Positions 44,452 to 53,405 of a DNA stretch of 64,000 nucleotides are shown one piece after another (position 1 is the stretch's first letter; every line of letters begins with the position of its first letter). This DNA is from Fredinandcohnia quinoae. GTDB lineage: Bacteria; Bacillota; Bacilli; Bacillales; Bacillaceae_L. A model generated the notes under the pieces. It did not search any database and was not told the DNA's origin. It saw only the letters and a program-made list of their open reading frames with translations. The position numbers were made by a program, and so were the translations under genes. The stretch is taken from positions 35,662 to 99,661 of the forward strand of contig NZ_JAKTTI010000011.1 of the NCBI RefSeq assembly GCF_022427965.1, written 5' to 3'.

Positions 44452-44835
44452 CTAAATGTCTTCTTGCAAATATAATATTAATGACGGAAGTTTCGGTAGC
44501 ATATTAACCTCTTCAAAAGGAACTCGATCAATATCCAGGGGTAAAATTGAAATACACTTTACAATAAATTCATTCACTTCTTCTAAGTCAATCCCCCAAT
44601 AAAACGGTCTATACTTTTGAATATATCGAAATCCCGCATCCATCATAAGACGAGCACCCTTCACATTTCCATACTCATAGTGATAGATGGCAACTGTCAT
44701 CTGAAGCAAACCTTTTAAAAAAAGATTATTCTTATCAGTCATCCATATATCCTCAAGTAAGTCATGGCAAGTATAATAATCCCCTTCATTAAACTTAATA
44801 AAAAACTCATAATATTCCATCGGGTAATTATTCAT
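44452..44835 (-). CDS. DUF309 protein
   Basis: A 127-residue soluble helical protein. It has the DUF309 motif [18 protein letters not shown], followed by [19 protein letters not shown] and a second half with [14 protein letters not shown]. The conserved His and Glu suggest a binding site, but the function of the family is unknown; B. subtilis YpuF is a relative. It is divergent from yuiD and has pepA downstream on the same strand. Confidence 0.8.
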   Translation of the reverse strand: MNNYPMEYYEFFIKFNEGDYYTCHDLLEDIWMTDKNNLFLKGLLQMTVAIYHYEYGNVKGARLMMDAGFRYIQKYRPFYWGIDLEEVNEFIVKCISILPLDIDRVPFEEVNMLPKLPSLILYLQEDI

Positions 44836-44836
44836 T

Positions 44837-44866
44837 TTGCACTCGCCCCCAGTTTTCTTTTATACT
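44837..44866 (+). promoter_or_regulatory. Candidate SigA promoter of yuiD
   Basis: TTGCAC (44837-44842), an 18-base spacer and TATACT (44861-44866), about 54 bases before the yuiD ATG. Confidence 0.6.
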
Positions 44867-44919
44867 ATAAATATCATCTTATCAGAAAATAATGATTTTT
44901 ATTTGAAAGGGCGTATTTG

Positions 44920-45393
44920 ATGCAACTATTTGAAAACTTTCCCCTTTGGGCAGCACTTGCAGCGATTGGCTTTGCACAATTTATTAAAGTGCCAATTCAT
45001 TTTTTTCTTTCAAAAAAAATTGATTGGTCGCTCGTCACTAGTACTGGTGGTATGCCGAGCTCTCATTCTGCTGCAGTAACAGCATTAACGACAGGAATCG
45101 CACTCGAACAGGGACTCGATTCCCCAATATTCGCGGTTGCTACGGTATTTGCGATCATTGTAATGTTCGATGCCTCAGGTGTAAGACGCCATGCTGGGGA
45201 ACAAGCAACAGTATTAAATCAGCTTGTAGCTGACTTTCAGCGATTTGCAGAAGAAGCAAAAATGTGGCCTAAATCTGATGAAGATAAGAAACGAAGTGAT
45301 TTGAAGGAATTACTAGGACATCAACCAATTGAAGTTTTCTTTGGGGGATTATCTGGAATACTACTTACGATTGTTATTTTTTATCTTACTTAA
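44920..45393 (+). CDS. yuiD: YuiD, divergent PAP2-family membrane protein (DUF212)
   Basis: A 157-residue membrane protein. The sequence TSTGGMPSSHSAAVTALTT holds the PSSH part of the acid phosphatase / haloperoxidase motif, and MFDASGVRRHAGEQA holds the third motif. This fits the divergent PAP2 family. It may hydrolyse a lipid phosphate, but no substrate is established. The ATG at 44920 is preferred to TTG 44917 because of GAAAGGG spacing. Its neighbours match the B. subtilis yui region. Confidence 0.85.
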   Translation: MQLFENFPLWAALAAIGFAQFIKVPIHFFLSKKIDWSLVTSTGGMPSSHSAAVTALTTGIALEQGLDSPIFAVATVFAIIVMFDASGVRRHAGEQATVLNQLVADFQRFAEEAKMWPKSDEDKKRSDLKELLGHQPIEVFFGGLSGILLTIVIFYLT

Positions 45394-45440
45394 AGTAGCA
45401 CAACAAACACATTACCACTTTGCTATCTATACCAAGTGTA

Positions 45441-45480
45441 AAAACGGCGAATCAAAGTTTCTAATTCCTTTGATTCGCCG
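45441..45480 (-). terminator. Terminator of yuiC
   Basis: CGGCGAATCAAAG (45445-45457) pairs perfectly with CTTTGATTCGCCG (45468-45480). On the minus strand it is followed by a T run, fitting yuiC, which stops at 45487. Confidence 0.88.
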
Positions 45481-45486
45481 GTTCAT

Positions 45487-46182
45487 TTAGCTCTTTTTTC
45501 CAATATATTGTTGGCGGAATACTTGCATGGATTCATCTTCATTCTTCATTGCAAGCACTTCTTCCGTTAATTTTCCATTACCCATTTCAATAACATATAC
45601 TTCTACAGTCCGCTTGCCCCATTTTTCATACACATCTGCAACTGTGTCATAATAGAGGTCAATTTTATTCCCTTTTATCGCCCCACCTTTGTCTGCCACC
45701 ACTCCATATCCGTAATCAGGAATGAACAGAACTGTTCCTAGCGGAAACACATTCAAATCAGCTGCAATAGTAGAATATAAATCACGCTTTACCTTTACAC
45801 CAGAATATGTGATTCCATATTGGGGATGGCTTGAATCTTTACCAGTCGATTCCACCCCTGCCGTATATCCAGTTGCAACAACAGTCCTTGATGGATATTT
45901 TGAAAAATCAATGGCTTCCTCAAGTGTTAATGAGCTTTCAACCTCTTCACTTGATGAAATTAATGTCTTTTCAACCCCAGCAAATTGCAGAAACTTAGCA
46001 AACAGCCCTATATTTCTTGTTGAATTCTCTTCAACAGCTTGAGCTCTCTCTCTGTTATCCTCAAACCAATCCGATAAATCCTTTGCTTCAACACCAGAAA
46101 AAGATTGAAATGTTGTAAACAGCGCTAAAACAAATAAAACTGACAATACACTTCTTCTCGTTATTGTATTTAGTTTGTTCAT
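45487..46182 (-). CDS. yuiC: YuiC, 3D-domain (MltA-like fold) muralytic protein
   Basis: A 231-residue exported protein. An N-terminal membrane/signal helix ([18 protein letters not shown]) is followed by a linker and a C-terminal 3D domain with the three conserved Asp: [20 protein letters not shown], plus FIPDYG and the [18 protein letters not shown] region. The B. subtilis counterpart is a stationary-phase-survival (Sps) type lytic transglycosylase. It should cut glycan strands at the cell surface. AGAGGAG precedes the ATG. Confidence 0.9.
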   Translation of the reverse strand: MNKLNTITRRSVLSVLFVLALFTTFQSFSGVEAKDLSDWFEDNRERAQAVEENSTRNIGLFAKFLQFAGVEKTLISSSEEVESSLTLEEAIDFSKYPSRTVVATGYTAGVESTGKDSSHPQYGITYSGVKVKRDLYSTIAADLNVFPLGTVLFIPDYGYGVVADKGGAIKGNKIDLYYDTVADVYEKWGKRTVEVYVIEMGNGKLTEEVLAMKNEDESMQVFRQQYIGKKS

Positions 46183-46273
46183 TTTTCCACTCCTCTCACG
46201 AATCTATTTCTTTCCTAATCGTCAGAAAAATATTCATTAAGAGTGGAAAATTATCCTAATTTGCCTTTAAGCA

Positions 46274-46316
46274 TATAAAAAACGTATGAAGCAATTTTAA
46301 TGCTTTCATACGTTTT
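46274..46316 (-). terminator. Terminator of the yuiB-yuiA group
   Basis: AACGTATGAAGCA (46281-46293) pairs with TGCTTTCATACGTT (46301-46314) with one bulge; a T run follows on the minus strand. Confidence 0.85.
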
Positions 46317-46339
46317 GATTAGCTTTAGTCAGGTTGGTT

Positions 46340-46663
46340 CTAAAACATTTGATATCCTCTTGAACGAAGTGATTTAATCACAATTCCAGATAATACCGCT
46401 CCAAATAAACCACTTAATAAAATAATAATATCGGCTGCGGCAAGTGCTCCGAATTTATCAATTAATGCGCTGAAGGCAGTTCCTGGTGTTTTAAAATAAT
46501 CGAAGAAACTAACATCCTGAACAATTGCAATTGCAACGATTGGATAGATTATAGCCATAATCCATGACATACGTAAGAGCATATTTAAAAGAAAACCAAT
46601 TCCAAAAAATAAAACAATAAATAATACAATGGATATAAGTAGGACAGGTACACTCATTTCCAT
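46340..46663 (-). CDS. yuiB: YuiB, small membrane protein
   Basis: A 107-residue membrane protein with three helices (VPVLLISIVLFIVLFFGIGF, then IMAIIYPIVAIAIVQ and a C-terminal IILLSGLFGAVLSGIVI). Length and order match B. subtilis YuiB. Function unknown. GGAGGTG precedes the ATG at 46663; GTG at 46672 is rejected because it would overlap that site. The tiny yuiA gene lies 79 bases upstream on the same strand. Confidence 0.82.
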   Translation of the reverse strand: MEMSVPVLLISIVLFIVLFFGIGFLLNMLLRMSWIMAIIYPIVAIAIVQDVSFFDYFKTPGTAFSALIDKFGALAAADIIILLSGLFGAVLSGIVIKSLRSRGYQMF

Positions 46664-46742
46664 GACTTTCACCTCCAGTACAAATCATACTTAGTGTACT
46701 AAAGGAGTGAATGGTCAGTCAACGAAATTCATTGCATAAATC

Positions 46743-46862
46743 TTACTTTTTTCCACTACCTTCACAGGAAGTACATGTTTCTGAACCACCTAAAATTAAT
46801 TGAAAATATCCTTTACCTGAACAATACACGCATTCTTTACTTTCACTTTGCTGACTTTTCAT
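46743..46862 (-). CDS. yuiA: YuiA-like mini zinc-finger protein (DnaJ-type CxxCxGxG)
   Basis: A 39-residue gene. It begins MKSQQSESKECVYCSGKGYF and ends CTSCEGSGKK, so it has two CxxCxGxG-type motifs as in the DnaJ zinc-binding region, probably holding one zinc. AAAAGGAGAG precedes the ATG at 46862. Its position before yuiB matches B. subtilis yuiA. Function unknown; a chaperone-like or RNA-binding role is only a guess. Confidence 0.85.
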   Translation of the reverse strand: MKSQQSESKECVYCSGKGYFQLILGGSETCTSCEGSGKK

Positions 46863-47092
46863 GAATTAATCTCTCCTTTTTACATGATTGAAAAATCCTA
46901 ATTTTCAGATAATATAACATTTTGTTAGAGAATTGAAAAGTACTATATAAGTTAAAAAATAATCGTGTAAGCGAATACATATGTATTTTTCTACTTATAC
47001 CTTCTTATTTTGTACTTTTGATTAAATAGTATCCTTATCTTTAGTAAGATTGAAACAACAAATAAATTATTATGGAACGATATTTAAAATAA

Positions 47093-47136
47093 TGAAAAAA
47101 GGAGTAGTCAAATGTGATTTCACAATGACTACTCCA
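47093..47136 (-). terminator. Terminator of yumB
   Basis: GGAGTAGTCA (47101-47110) pairs perfectly with TGACTACTCC (47126-47135). On the minus strand it is followed by six T residues. Confidence 0.9.
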
Positions 47137-47146
47137 TTTTGATTTA

Positions 47147-48370
47147 TTATAACAGTTTAAACTTACCTTTTTTCATGACTAATGATGGGCCACCAATCAT
47201 GAATAATGCACGGTTATCAACCATTTTCTTCATGAATGAAGCTTTTGTTCCCACTACTTTTTTACCGAAAACAACACCAATTGCATCGTCTTCACCAAGT
47301 GAACATACAGAACCTTTGTTATCAAAAGAAAAATCTTGCATTTCACCTTGGCCACGTACAAGAACCGAAATGTTCTTCGCTACATTTTCCCCTTGTTGCA
47401 TTGCAATTTGTGCAGTTGGAGGATATGGACGATTGATTTCTTCGTTAATTACTAGAGAACTGTCTCCGATAATGAAGACATCGTCATGTCCTGGTGCTCG
47501 TAAGAACTGATCAACCTTCACTCTACCACGCATTGCTTCAAAGCCTGAAGCTTCAATAATACTATTTCCACGTACACCAGCAGCCCAAACAACTGTACCT
47601 GCTTTAATTTCTTCTTCTTGATCATCTTTTCCAACGATAATTCCTTCAGGGGTACATTCTTTAATAGCTGTACCAATTCTGAATTCTACACCTTTACGTT
47701 CAAGAAGGCTAACTGCATATTCAACAAGTTCCGGATCGAATCCAGGTAATGCTGAAGGTGCTGCCTCGACACAAAGAACTTGTACTTTGTTTTGATCGAT
47801 ATCGTACTCTTTGCAAAGCTCAGGAATACGATTAGCAAGCTCTCCTAAAAATTCAATTCCAGTAAAGCCCGCGCCACCTACAACAATTGTTAAGCGGTCT
47901 TCATGCTTTTCTTCTTCTGTATTATACGTAGCAAATTGGTATTCAATATGTTCACGAATTTGGCGAGCTGAATTCACATTTGTAATGGAGTATGCATATT
48001 CTTTAAGACCTTTAATTCCAAATGTTTCAGATTCTCCACCTAATGCAACAACTAAATAGTCATATGGATATTCGCCTTCTTCAAGAACTACTTTTTTACC
48101 TTCTCGATCAATACTTGCAACAGTACCTTTCACAAAATTGACCTTACTGCGATCAATTACATTTTCTACTGGGTAACGTACTCTATCATGATGTAATGTT
48201 CCAGCAGAAGCCTCATGTAACCATGTTGTTTCATAATGGTAATCATTTTTATTTACGAGTGTAATATCAGCTTCATTCACACCCAAGGATTTTTGTAAAC
48301 GTGTCGCGGTCATAAGACCACCATATCCTGCCCCCAAAATTACGATCTTCGGCTTTCTCAACCCTATCAC
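47147..48370 (-). CDS. yumB: Type II NADH dehydrogenase-like flavoprotein YumB
   Basis: A 407-residue pyridine-nucleotide disulfide oxidoreductase of the Ndh family. The FAD motif is [16 protein letters not shown], the NADH motif is [16 protein letters not shown], and the FAD ribityl motif is [10 protein letters not shown]. It passes electrons from NADH to menaquinone at the membrane surface. Several starts are possible in AAGGTGGATGTGATAGGGTT: GTG at 48370 has the best spacing, while TTG at 48361 gives the B. subtilis N-terminus. The upstream frame overlaps by four bases if it is real. Confidence 0.9.
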   Translation of the reverse strand: MIGLRKPKIVILGAGYGGLMTATRLQKSLGVNEADITLVNKNDYHYETTWLHEASAGTLHHDRVRYPVENVIDRSKVNFVKGTVASIDREGKKVVLEEGEYPYDYLVVALGGESETFGIKGLKEYAYSITNVNSARQIREHIEYQFATYNTEEEKHEDRLTIVVGGAGFTGIEFLGELANRIPELCKEYDIDQNKVQVLCVEAAPSALPGFDPELVEYAVSLLERKGVEFRIGTAIKECTPEGIIVGKDDQEEEIKAGTVVWAAGVRGNSIIEASGFEAMRGRVKVDQFLRAPGHDDVFIIGDSSLVINEEINRPYPPTAQIAMQQGENVAKNISVLVRGQGEMQDFSFDNKGSVCSLGEDDAIGVVFGKKVVGTKASFMKKMVDNRALFMIGGPSLVMKKGKFKLL

Positions 48371-48600
48371 ATCCACCTTCTGTTTTTTTTACGTTGGAAG
48401 ACAATTCTCTCTGTGAAGATAATCAAAAAAGATCTTAGTTCTCTTCTTTGACCTTCCATATTATATTTATCATCCACCGCAGCCTCTATTTTTATTGCAA
48501 TTGCCCTGTTAAATTCTTTGTTGATTATTGGCTCAATTGGGTCAATTTTCATATTTTGCTGTTTAACAAGTTTATCGCAAAAGTTTGTGATATCTTTCAC
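48367..48600 (-). CDS. Possible small hypothetical protein upstream of yumB
   Basis: A 77-residue basic frame from GTG at 48600, ending within the yumB start region. It contains [20 protein letters not shown] and ends QRKKNRRWM. It has no strong ribosome-binding site and I do not recognise it. The tight overlap with yumB favours a leader or coupled gene, while the poor start argues against it. Confidence 0.35.
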   Translation of the reverse strand: MKDITNFCDKLVKQQNMKIDPIEPIINKEFNRAIAIKIEAAVDDKYNMEGQRRELRSFLIIFTERIVFQRKKNRRWM

Positions 48601-48837
48601 TTAAGACATCACAGCTGTACATAAAAATGTACTTTTTTAGACATAGAAAATTACTTTATAACGCTACATATCATATTATTCCTTTTATATTGGTTTTTCA
48701 AGCCTAAAAGCCACTATTTAAAACTTAAGAATATTTAAAAAACAAGAGTGTTTTGAGATTTGTAACAGAACTTTCAATTCGTATTCTATAATTGTCCTTA
48801 AAATTGCCATATTTACCACGATTTCATCGATATGATT
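48601..48837. other. Non-coding region between yumB and yumC
   Basis: This AT-rich divergent region has no gene. A TATAAT lies at about 48787 without a good -35. The right end runs into the yumC promoter candidate. No repeat family found elsewhere in the window occurs here. Confidence 0.5.
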
Positions 48838-48866
48838 GAGATATTATTATCAATTTATGTTACTAT
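48838..48866 (+). promoter_or_regulatory. Candidate yumC promoter with a partial Fur-like box
   Basis: An extended -10 (TGT then TACTAT at 48861-48866) lies 78 bases before the yumC ATG. Just upstream, GAGATATTATTATCA (48838-48852) matches the right half of the 7-1-7 Fur consensus well and the left half poorly. Confidence 0.4.
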
Positions 48867-48943
48867 AAGAAGGGGTATTGAAGCGTTGTCACACTTCAAT
48901 AAAAACATTACATTGTTATCTTTACATACTTGGGGGGATTTAA

Positions 48944-49933
48944 ATGAAGGAAGATCAAAAAGTATATGACATTACAATTATTGGTGGCGGTCCAGTAGGT
49001 TTATTCACTGCATTTTATGGAGGGATGAGACAAGCTAGTGTAAAAATTATCGAAAGTCTTCCACAATTAGGTGGACAATTATCTGCCCTTTATCCTGAAA
49101 AATACATATATGATGTTGCTGGTTTCCCAAAGATCCGTGCACAAGAATTGATTAATAATTTAAAGGAACAAATGGCTAAATTTAGCCCTACTGTCTGCCT
49201 AGAGCAATCAGTTGATACAGTTGAAAAACAAGAAGACGGCAATTTTAAGCTCACAACTAATAATGAAATTCATTATACAAAAACAGTAATCATTACTGCT
49301 GGAAATGGTGCGTTCCAACCACGTAGGATTGAACTTGAGAATGCAAAGCAATTCGAAGGAAAAAATCTACACTATTTTATCGATGATTTGAATCATTTTG
49401 CAGGCAAAAAGGTAATGGTTTTAGGCGGTGGGGATTCTGCTGTCGATTGGGCTCTTATGCTTGAGCCAATTGCTGAAAAGGTAATGCTTGTACACCGTCG
49501 TGATAAATTCCGTGCTCATGAGCATAGCGTTGAAAACCTAATGAATTCAAAAGTCGAGGTTAAAACACCATTTGTTCCAGTTGAAATCATTGGTGATGAT
49601 AAGATTACTCAAGTGGTTCTTGAGGAAGTTAAAGGTGATAAAAAAGAAGCAATCGATATCGATGCCCTAATTGTTAACTACGGATTTGTTTCATCATTAG
49701 GCCCAATTAAAGAATGGGGCTTAACAATTGAGAAGAATTCAATCGTTGTAAATTCTAAAATGGAAACGAATATTCCAGGAATTTATTCTGCTGGCGACAT
49801 TTGTACGTATGTTGGAAAAGTAAAGTTAATTGCGAGTGGTTTTGGTGAAGCACCTACCGCAGTTAACAATGCAAAATCCTACATCGATCCAAAAGCAAAA
49901 GTACAACCACTGCACAGCTCAAGCATGTTTTAA
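48944..49933 (+). CDS. yumC: Ferredoxin/flavodoxin-NADP+ reductase, thioredoxin-reductase type
   Basis: A 329-residue flavoprotein. The FAD motif is [18 protein letters not shown], the NADPH motif is [15 protein letters not shown], and the C-terminal FAD contact is [11 protein letters not shown]. The CxxC of thioredoxin reductases is absent, as expected for FNR2 (YumC). It reduces ferredoxin or flavodoxin, and B. subtilis yumC is essential. TTGGGGGGA precedes the ATG. It is divergent from yumB. Confidence 0.94.
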   Translation: MKEDQKVYDITIIGGGPVGLFTAFYGGMRQASVKIIESLPQLGGQLSALYPEKYIYDVAGFPKIRAQELINNLKEQMAKFSPTVCLEQSVDTVEKQEDGNFKLTTNNEIHYTKTVIITAGNGAFQPRRIELENAKQFEGKNLHYFIDDLNHFAGKKVMVLGGGDSAVDWALMLEPIAEKVMLVHRRDKFRAHEHSVENLMNSKVEVKTPFVPVEIIGDDKITQVVLEEVKGDKKEAIDIDALIVNYGFVSSLGPIKEWGLTIEKNSIVVNSKMETNIPGIYSAGDICTYVGKVKLIASGFGEAPTAVNNAKSYIDPKAKVQPLHSSSMF

Positions 49934-49936
49934 TTA

Positions 49937-50104
49937 GGAAAAGCGCAAACGCCTTGCTAGGCCCGACAAGCAAATGTTCTGATGCAAGAAAGTCGCTCTT
50001 TGACTTTTCTTGCATCAGGTTATTTGACCTCGAGGGCCTAGGCGCTGGAGCTAGACAATAGGAAAAGCGCAAGCGCCTTTGAAACAAGCTGGATCTAGAC
50101 ATTG
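49937..50104. repeat. Family A dispersed repeat, copy 3, with a nested truncated unit
   Basis: A full core (49937-50056) lacks the extension of copies 1 and 2. It is followed at once by a second unit of about 46 bases (50059-50104) that keeps only the two ends, GGAAAAGCGCAAGCGCC and AGCTGGATCTAGACA, so its middle has been lost. It lies between the convergent genes yumC and yutM. Confidence 0.88.
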
Positions 50105-50108
50105 GAAA

Positions 50109-50142
50109 GAAAAGAAGTTGGACATTTGCCCAACTTCTTTTT
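50109..50142. terminator. Terminator between yumC/repeat A3 and yutM
   Basis: AAAGAAGTTGG pairs with CCAACTTCTTT around ACATTTG; A and T runs flank the stem, so it can work in both directions. Confidence 0.85.
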
Positions 50143-50144
50143 GC

Positions 50145-50510
50145 TTAGCATTCCTCTGGTGTACCTACTGCAGTAGCAGTTCTAAAGCTACTTCCACACC
50201 CACATGAAGCAATCGCATTCGGATTATCGATGGTGAAGCCTCCACCCATGAGGGATTGCTTGAAATCAATTTTTACTCCATTTAAGATTGGAGCATCTTC
50301 TTTTTTAATTAATATGCCAATTCCGTGCTGCTCATCTTGAAGGTCATCACCATTTACTTCCTGTTCAAAACCCATTCCGTAAGAAAGTCCACTACAGCCT
50401 CCGCCTTTCACAGCCACTCGTAAGAAAGAGCCCTCTTCTTCATTTTCCTTCATCATATCTTTTATTTGAAAAGCAGCCGCTTCTGTAACAGTTACAATCT
50501 TTTCACTCAT
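50145..50510 (-). CDS. yutM: A-type iron-sulfur carrier (HesB/IscA/ErpA family)
   Basis: A 121-residue protein. The conserved cysteines are in GGGCSGLSYGM and SCGCGSSF (the CxC pair), so all three cluster ligands are present. It carries Fe-S clusters from the SUF system to target proteins; B. subtilis YutM is proposed as SufA-like. AGGAGG precedes the ATG at 50510. The Fe-S-related genes yutI and yuzD are close by. Confidence 0.93.
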   Translation of the reverse strand: MSEKIVTVTEAAAFQIKDMMKENEEEGSFLRVAVKGGGCSGLSYGMGFEQEVNGDDLQDEQHGIGILIKKEDAPILNGVKIDFKQSLMGGGFTIDNPNAIASCGCGSSFRTATAVGTPEEC

Positions 50511-50634
50511 TTAAAAGAACCTCCTTTATTTTTTCGGGGTTATTACTATAAGTATAATGTTAAAATGAAATAGTTACAAATAATCGAACTATACAATTTC
50601 TCCTTTTTTCTGTATAAATCATTACATTTTGTCG

Positions 50635-50698
50635 AAACTGAATGTATCCCCCGTTTTTATTGTAAAACTTCTCATTCAGTTTTTGAGGAGTTTTTTTA
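50635..50698 (+). promoter_or_regulatory. Attenuator-like leader before the DUF2225 gene
   Basis: A terminator hairpin AAAACTTCTCA (50664-50674) with TGAGGAGTTTT (50684-50694) ends in seven T residues. Upstream, AAACTGAATG (50635-50644) is perfectly complementary to CATTCAGTTT (50673-50682), which covers the terminator loop and part of its stem. The two structures compete. No plus-strand gene precedes it, and the DUF2225 gene starts 95 bases after. Confidence 0.6.
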
Positions 50699-50792
50699 TT
50701 TACTCGATATCACATAAAATCAAAATATTTTTATTTCAACAATCGAATCTATATAATAGGTTATATATCAACTGGCCAAAAGAGGGAAAACA

Positions 50793-51485
50793 ATGGAATT
50801 AGAACCGCTTTATGATAAATCAAAGACATGCAGCATCTGTAATAAGGGATATAAAACTAAGAGATTACGTTCAGGCTTTGTAAAAGCTATAAAACATGAC
50901 AGTGATTTTTGCTCCTATTATGAAAATGAAGCATTAAATCCTTTACTCTACTATGTGAGTGTTTGTCCTCATTGTGGATTTTCCGTATCGGAAGAATTCA
51001 CTACATCCTTTCCACCAAATACAATTGAAGCAATCAAAAATAATATTTGTGCAAAATGGTCAGGTTCAAATTATTGCGAAGAACGATCGATTCAGAAAGC
51101 AATTAGCACATACAAGCTCGCTATCTATTCTGCAACACTAAAAGAAGAAAAACATATAACAATTGCTGGATTGTATATGCGATTATCCTGGATTTACAGA
51201 ACGATTCATAATGATGAACAAGAAAATAGATTCATGAGTCTTGCGTTAGAAGAGTATATTCAATCTTATTTAAATTCAGATTTTCTCAATACACAAATGT
51301 CTGTAACACGTCTTTTTTATTTAATTGGCGAGGTTAGCTGGCGAACAGGAAATACTGATCAAGCGACCAAATATTTTTCAAAAGTGATTGAGAAACAAAA
51401 AGATAATACTCAAGAAAAGAATATCGTAGAAATGGCAAAGGAACGATGGCAAGAGATTCGTGAAGAAAAAAATAAAATTGGATAG
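50793..51485 (+). CDS. DUF2225 protein, zinc-ribbon plus TPR-like repeats
   Basis: A 230-residue cytosolic protein. The N-terminus has two cysteine pairs, KTCSICNKGY and SVCPHCGFSV, likely one zinc site. The C-terminal part (about 100-220) is helical with a TPR-like stretch (IGEVSWRTGNTDQATKYFSK). This is the DUF2225 architecture. Function unknown; family members are common in Firmicutes. AAGAGGG lies before the ATG. A leader with an attenuator-like hairpin lies upstream. Confidence 0.85.
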   Translation: MELEPLYDKSKTCSICNKGYKTKRLRSGFVKAIKHDSDFCSYYENEALNPLLYYVSVCPHCGFSVSEEFTTSFPPNTIEAIKNNICAKWSGSNYCEERSIQKAISTYKLAIYSATLKEEKHITIAGLYMRLSWIYRTIHNDEQENRFMSLALEEYIQSYLNSDFLNTQMSVTRLFYLIGEVSWRTGNTDQATKYFSKVIEKQKDNTQEKNIVEMAKERWQEIREEKNKIG

Positions 51486-51502
51486 TCATGATAATGTAAA
51501 AA

Positions 51503-51543
51503 TAAAAAGCAGTGGGATTTCGATTGAACCCACTGCTTTTATT
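51503..51543. terminator. Bidirectional terminator between the DUF2225 gene and yuzB
   Basis: AAAAGCAGTGGG (51505-51516) pairs with CCCACTGCTTTT (51529-51540), with A and T runs on either side. Confidence 0.9.
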
Positions 51544-51568
51544 CTATTAACTACCTCGAAATGATCAA

Positions 51569-51805
51569 TCAAAACATTGGATTCTCTTCAAGGTATTCAT
51601 AAATGTTGGTGACTAATTCTTCTGGGGTTTCACCAGTTACGATATCCCCGTTGACGAGTGCATATAATGACTCATAACATTTACCACAATACCCTAAACA
51701 ACCGTATTCTATAATATCTAAATTAGGATCCTTTTCAAGAATTTCTCTCGCTTTTTGTGATCCACTAGCTAAATTACTTATACAAAATTCAATTATAGGT
51801 TTCAC
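51569..51805 (-). CDS. yuzB: YuzB (UPF0349 family)
   Basis: A 78-residue protein with conserved cysteines in [10 protein letters not shown] and [13 protein letters not shown], and the end [12 protein letters not shown]. It is thioredoxin-like and may bind a 2Fe-2S cluster; its role is unknown. GTG at 51805 is chosen because GAGGTG lies six bases upstream and the length then equals the B. subtilis protein. It is divergent from yutJ. Confidence 0.9.
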   Translation of the reverse strand: MKPIIEFCISNLASGSQKAREILEKDPNLDIIEYGCLGYCGKCYESLYALVNGDIVTGETPEELVTNIYEYLEENPMF

Positions 51806-51900
51806 TGGTTTCACCTCACTACTAACTATTTATCGTACCCCTTTTTCTCCATTTCGTCAAAGCTGAAACTCTTGGAAATCTTTTAATTTTAGAAATGATA

Positions 51901-51929
51901 TTGTTATTTCGTCACATTTTCGCTATACT
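51901..51929 (+). promoter_or_regulatory. SigA promoter of yutJ
   Basis: TTGTTA (51901-51906), a 17-base spacer and TATACT (51924-51929). The predicted leader is about 125 bases. Confidence 0.75.
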
Positions 51930-52062
51930 TTTAGTGTCATTTTGAAAAGGTTTTCTAATTTTAATATACATCTATACAATATCTTCCTAAATAACATACT
52001 TTTATATGTTTTTAAAAGCTGAAATCATATGTTAATGAGAGGAACAAGAAGGGGACATCAGC

Positions 52063-53130
52063 ATGAAAAATCTTGTTATACTTGGTGGCGGATACGGTGG
52101 AATGCGAATTTTACAACGCCTATTGCCTAATCAACTTCCTGAGGGCTTTCAGATTACATTAGTTGACAGGGTTCCATATCATTGTCTGAAGACTGAATAC
52201 TATGCACTAGCTGCAGGTGCTATTTCTGATCAACATGTAAGGGTAGCCTTTCCTGAACACCCACGTTTGCAAATTAAATACGGAGAAATTACCAATATCG
52301 ATTTAGATGCAAAGCTGATCCATTTTGATAACCAAGAGCCATTATCATATGATGACTTAGTTATCGGTTTGGGCTGTGAAGACAAATTTCATAATGTTCC
52401 AGGAGCAAAAGAACATTCTTGTAGTATTCAAACAATCGATAGCTCCCGCTTGACATACCAAAAGGTTAATAATCTAGCACCCGGTTCTACTGTTGCAATT
52501 GTCGGAGCAGGACTTAGTGGGGTTGAACTTGCAAGCGAATTACACGAGAGTAGACCAGACTTACGTATAAAATTATTAGATCGAGGTAACCATATTCTAT
52601 CCGCATTCCCAGAAAGATTAAGTGAATATGTAGAAAATTGGTTTGATTTTCGCGGAGTTGAAATTATCAACAATGCAAACATCACGAGTGTTGAAGAAAA
52701 AGTGCTATTTAATAATGATGAACCTGTTGAATGTGATGTCATTGTCTGGACAGCTGGTATCCAACCTAGTAAGATTGTTCAACAATTGGACGTTGAAAAA
52801 GACGCTGGTGGCCGTGTAGTACTTACAAAACAACATAATTTACCTAATGATGAACATGTTTATGTTGTTGGAGATTGTGCAAGCCTTCCCCATGCGCCAA
52901 GCGCTCAGCTTGCTGAAGGTCAGGCCGAACAAATCGTACAAGTTCTTGTTAAACGTTGGAATAACGAAGAGCCACCATCAGAATTCCCACCAATAAAATT
53001 AAAAGGTATTCTTGGCTCGCTTGGCAAAAAACATGGCTTTGGACTAGTTGCAGATCGTGCAATAACAGGTCGAGTTCCACGTTTATTAAAATCAGGGGTA
53101 TTATGGATGTATAAGTATCACAACGGGTAA
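52063..53130 (+). CDS. yutJ: NADH dehydrogenase-like flavoprotein YutJ
   Basis: A 355-residue Ndh-type oxidoreductase, the same length as B. subtilis YutJ. The FAD motif is LVILGGGYGGMRIL, the NAD motif is IVGAGLSGVELASEL, and VYVVGDCASL binds FAD. It lacks the C-terminal membrane helix common in respiratory NDH-2 enzymes. The electron acceptor is unknown. The ATG at 52063 follows AGAAGGGG. It is the third such flavoprotein within 6 kb (with yumB and yumC). Confidence 0.9.
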   Translation: MKNLVILGGGYGGMRILQRLLPNQLPEGFQITLVDRVPYHCLKTEYYALAAGAISDQHVRVAFPEHPRLQIKYGEITNIDLDAKLIHFDNQEPLSYDDLVIGLGCEDKFHNVPGAKEHSCSIQTIDSSRLTYQKVNNLAPGSTVAIVGAGLSGVELASELHESRPDLRIKLLDRGNHILSAFPERLSEYVENWFDFRGVEIINNANITSVEEKVLFNNDEPVECDVIVWTAGIQPSKIVQQLDVEKDAGGRVVLTKQHNLPNDEHVYVVGDCASLPHAPSAQLAEGQAEQIVQVLVKRWNNEEPPSEFPPIKLKGILGSLGKKHGFGLVADRAITGRVPRLLKSGVLWMYKYHNG

Positions 53131-53139
53131 TATGAAAAA

Positions 53140-53176
53140 TGCAGTGGATCTAATTAAAATCCCACTGCTTTTTTCC
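53140..53176 (+). terminator. Terminator of yutJ
   Basis: GCAGTGG (53141-53147) pairs with CCACTGC (53162-53168), helped by GAT/ATC, and is followed by six T residues. Confidence 0.85.
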
Positions 53177-53189
53177 GTTTTAATCAACT

Positions 53190-53310
53190 TTTACTCTTAT
53201 AGTTCGGCCAGTGTACTCTCCATGAGGTGATTCCGACCTTTGCACATCACCAGTTTCCTGTTTTTTACTCTCTATGAGGTGATTCCAACCCATTCACATC
53301 ACCTCTCATA
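53190..53310. repeat. Tandem array D: 52-bp unit, two copies plus a partial one
   Basis: ACTCTCCATGAGGTGATTCC starts at 53215 and its near twin at 53267, exactly 52 bases apart. A truncated unit (TTTTACTCTTATAG) precedes them. Each unit contains an inverted pair, GGTGAT and ATCACC, separated by about 15 bases. It lies between yutJ and yuzD. Confidence 0.85.
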
Positions 53311-53362
53311 TTCGGTAATATTCAACTAGATTAATCTTTTTAAACGCTTAAGAAAATCCTTC

Positions 53363-53396
53363 ATAAAAAAGACCATTAGATCAATCATCTAATGGC
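53363..53396 (-). terminator. Terminator of yuzD
   Basis: CCATTAGAT (53373-53381) pairs with ATCTAATGG (53387-53395); on the minus strand a T run follows. Confidence 0.88.
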
Positions 53397-53405
53397 ATAT
53401 CCACA

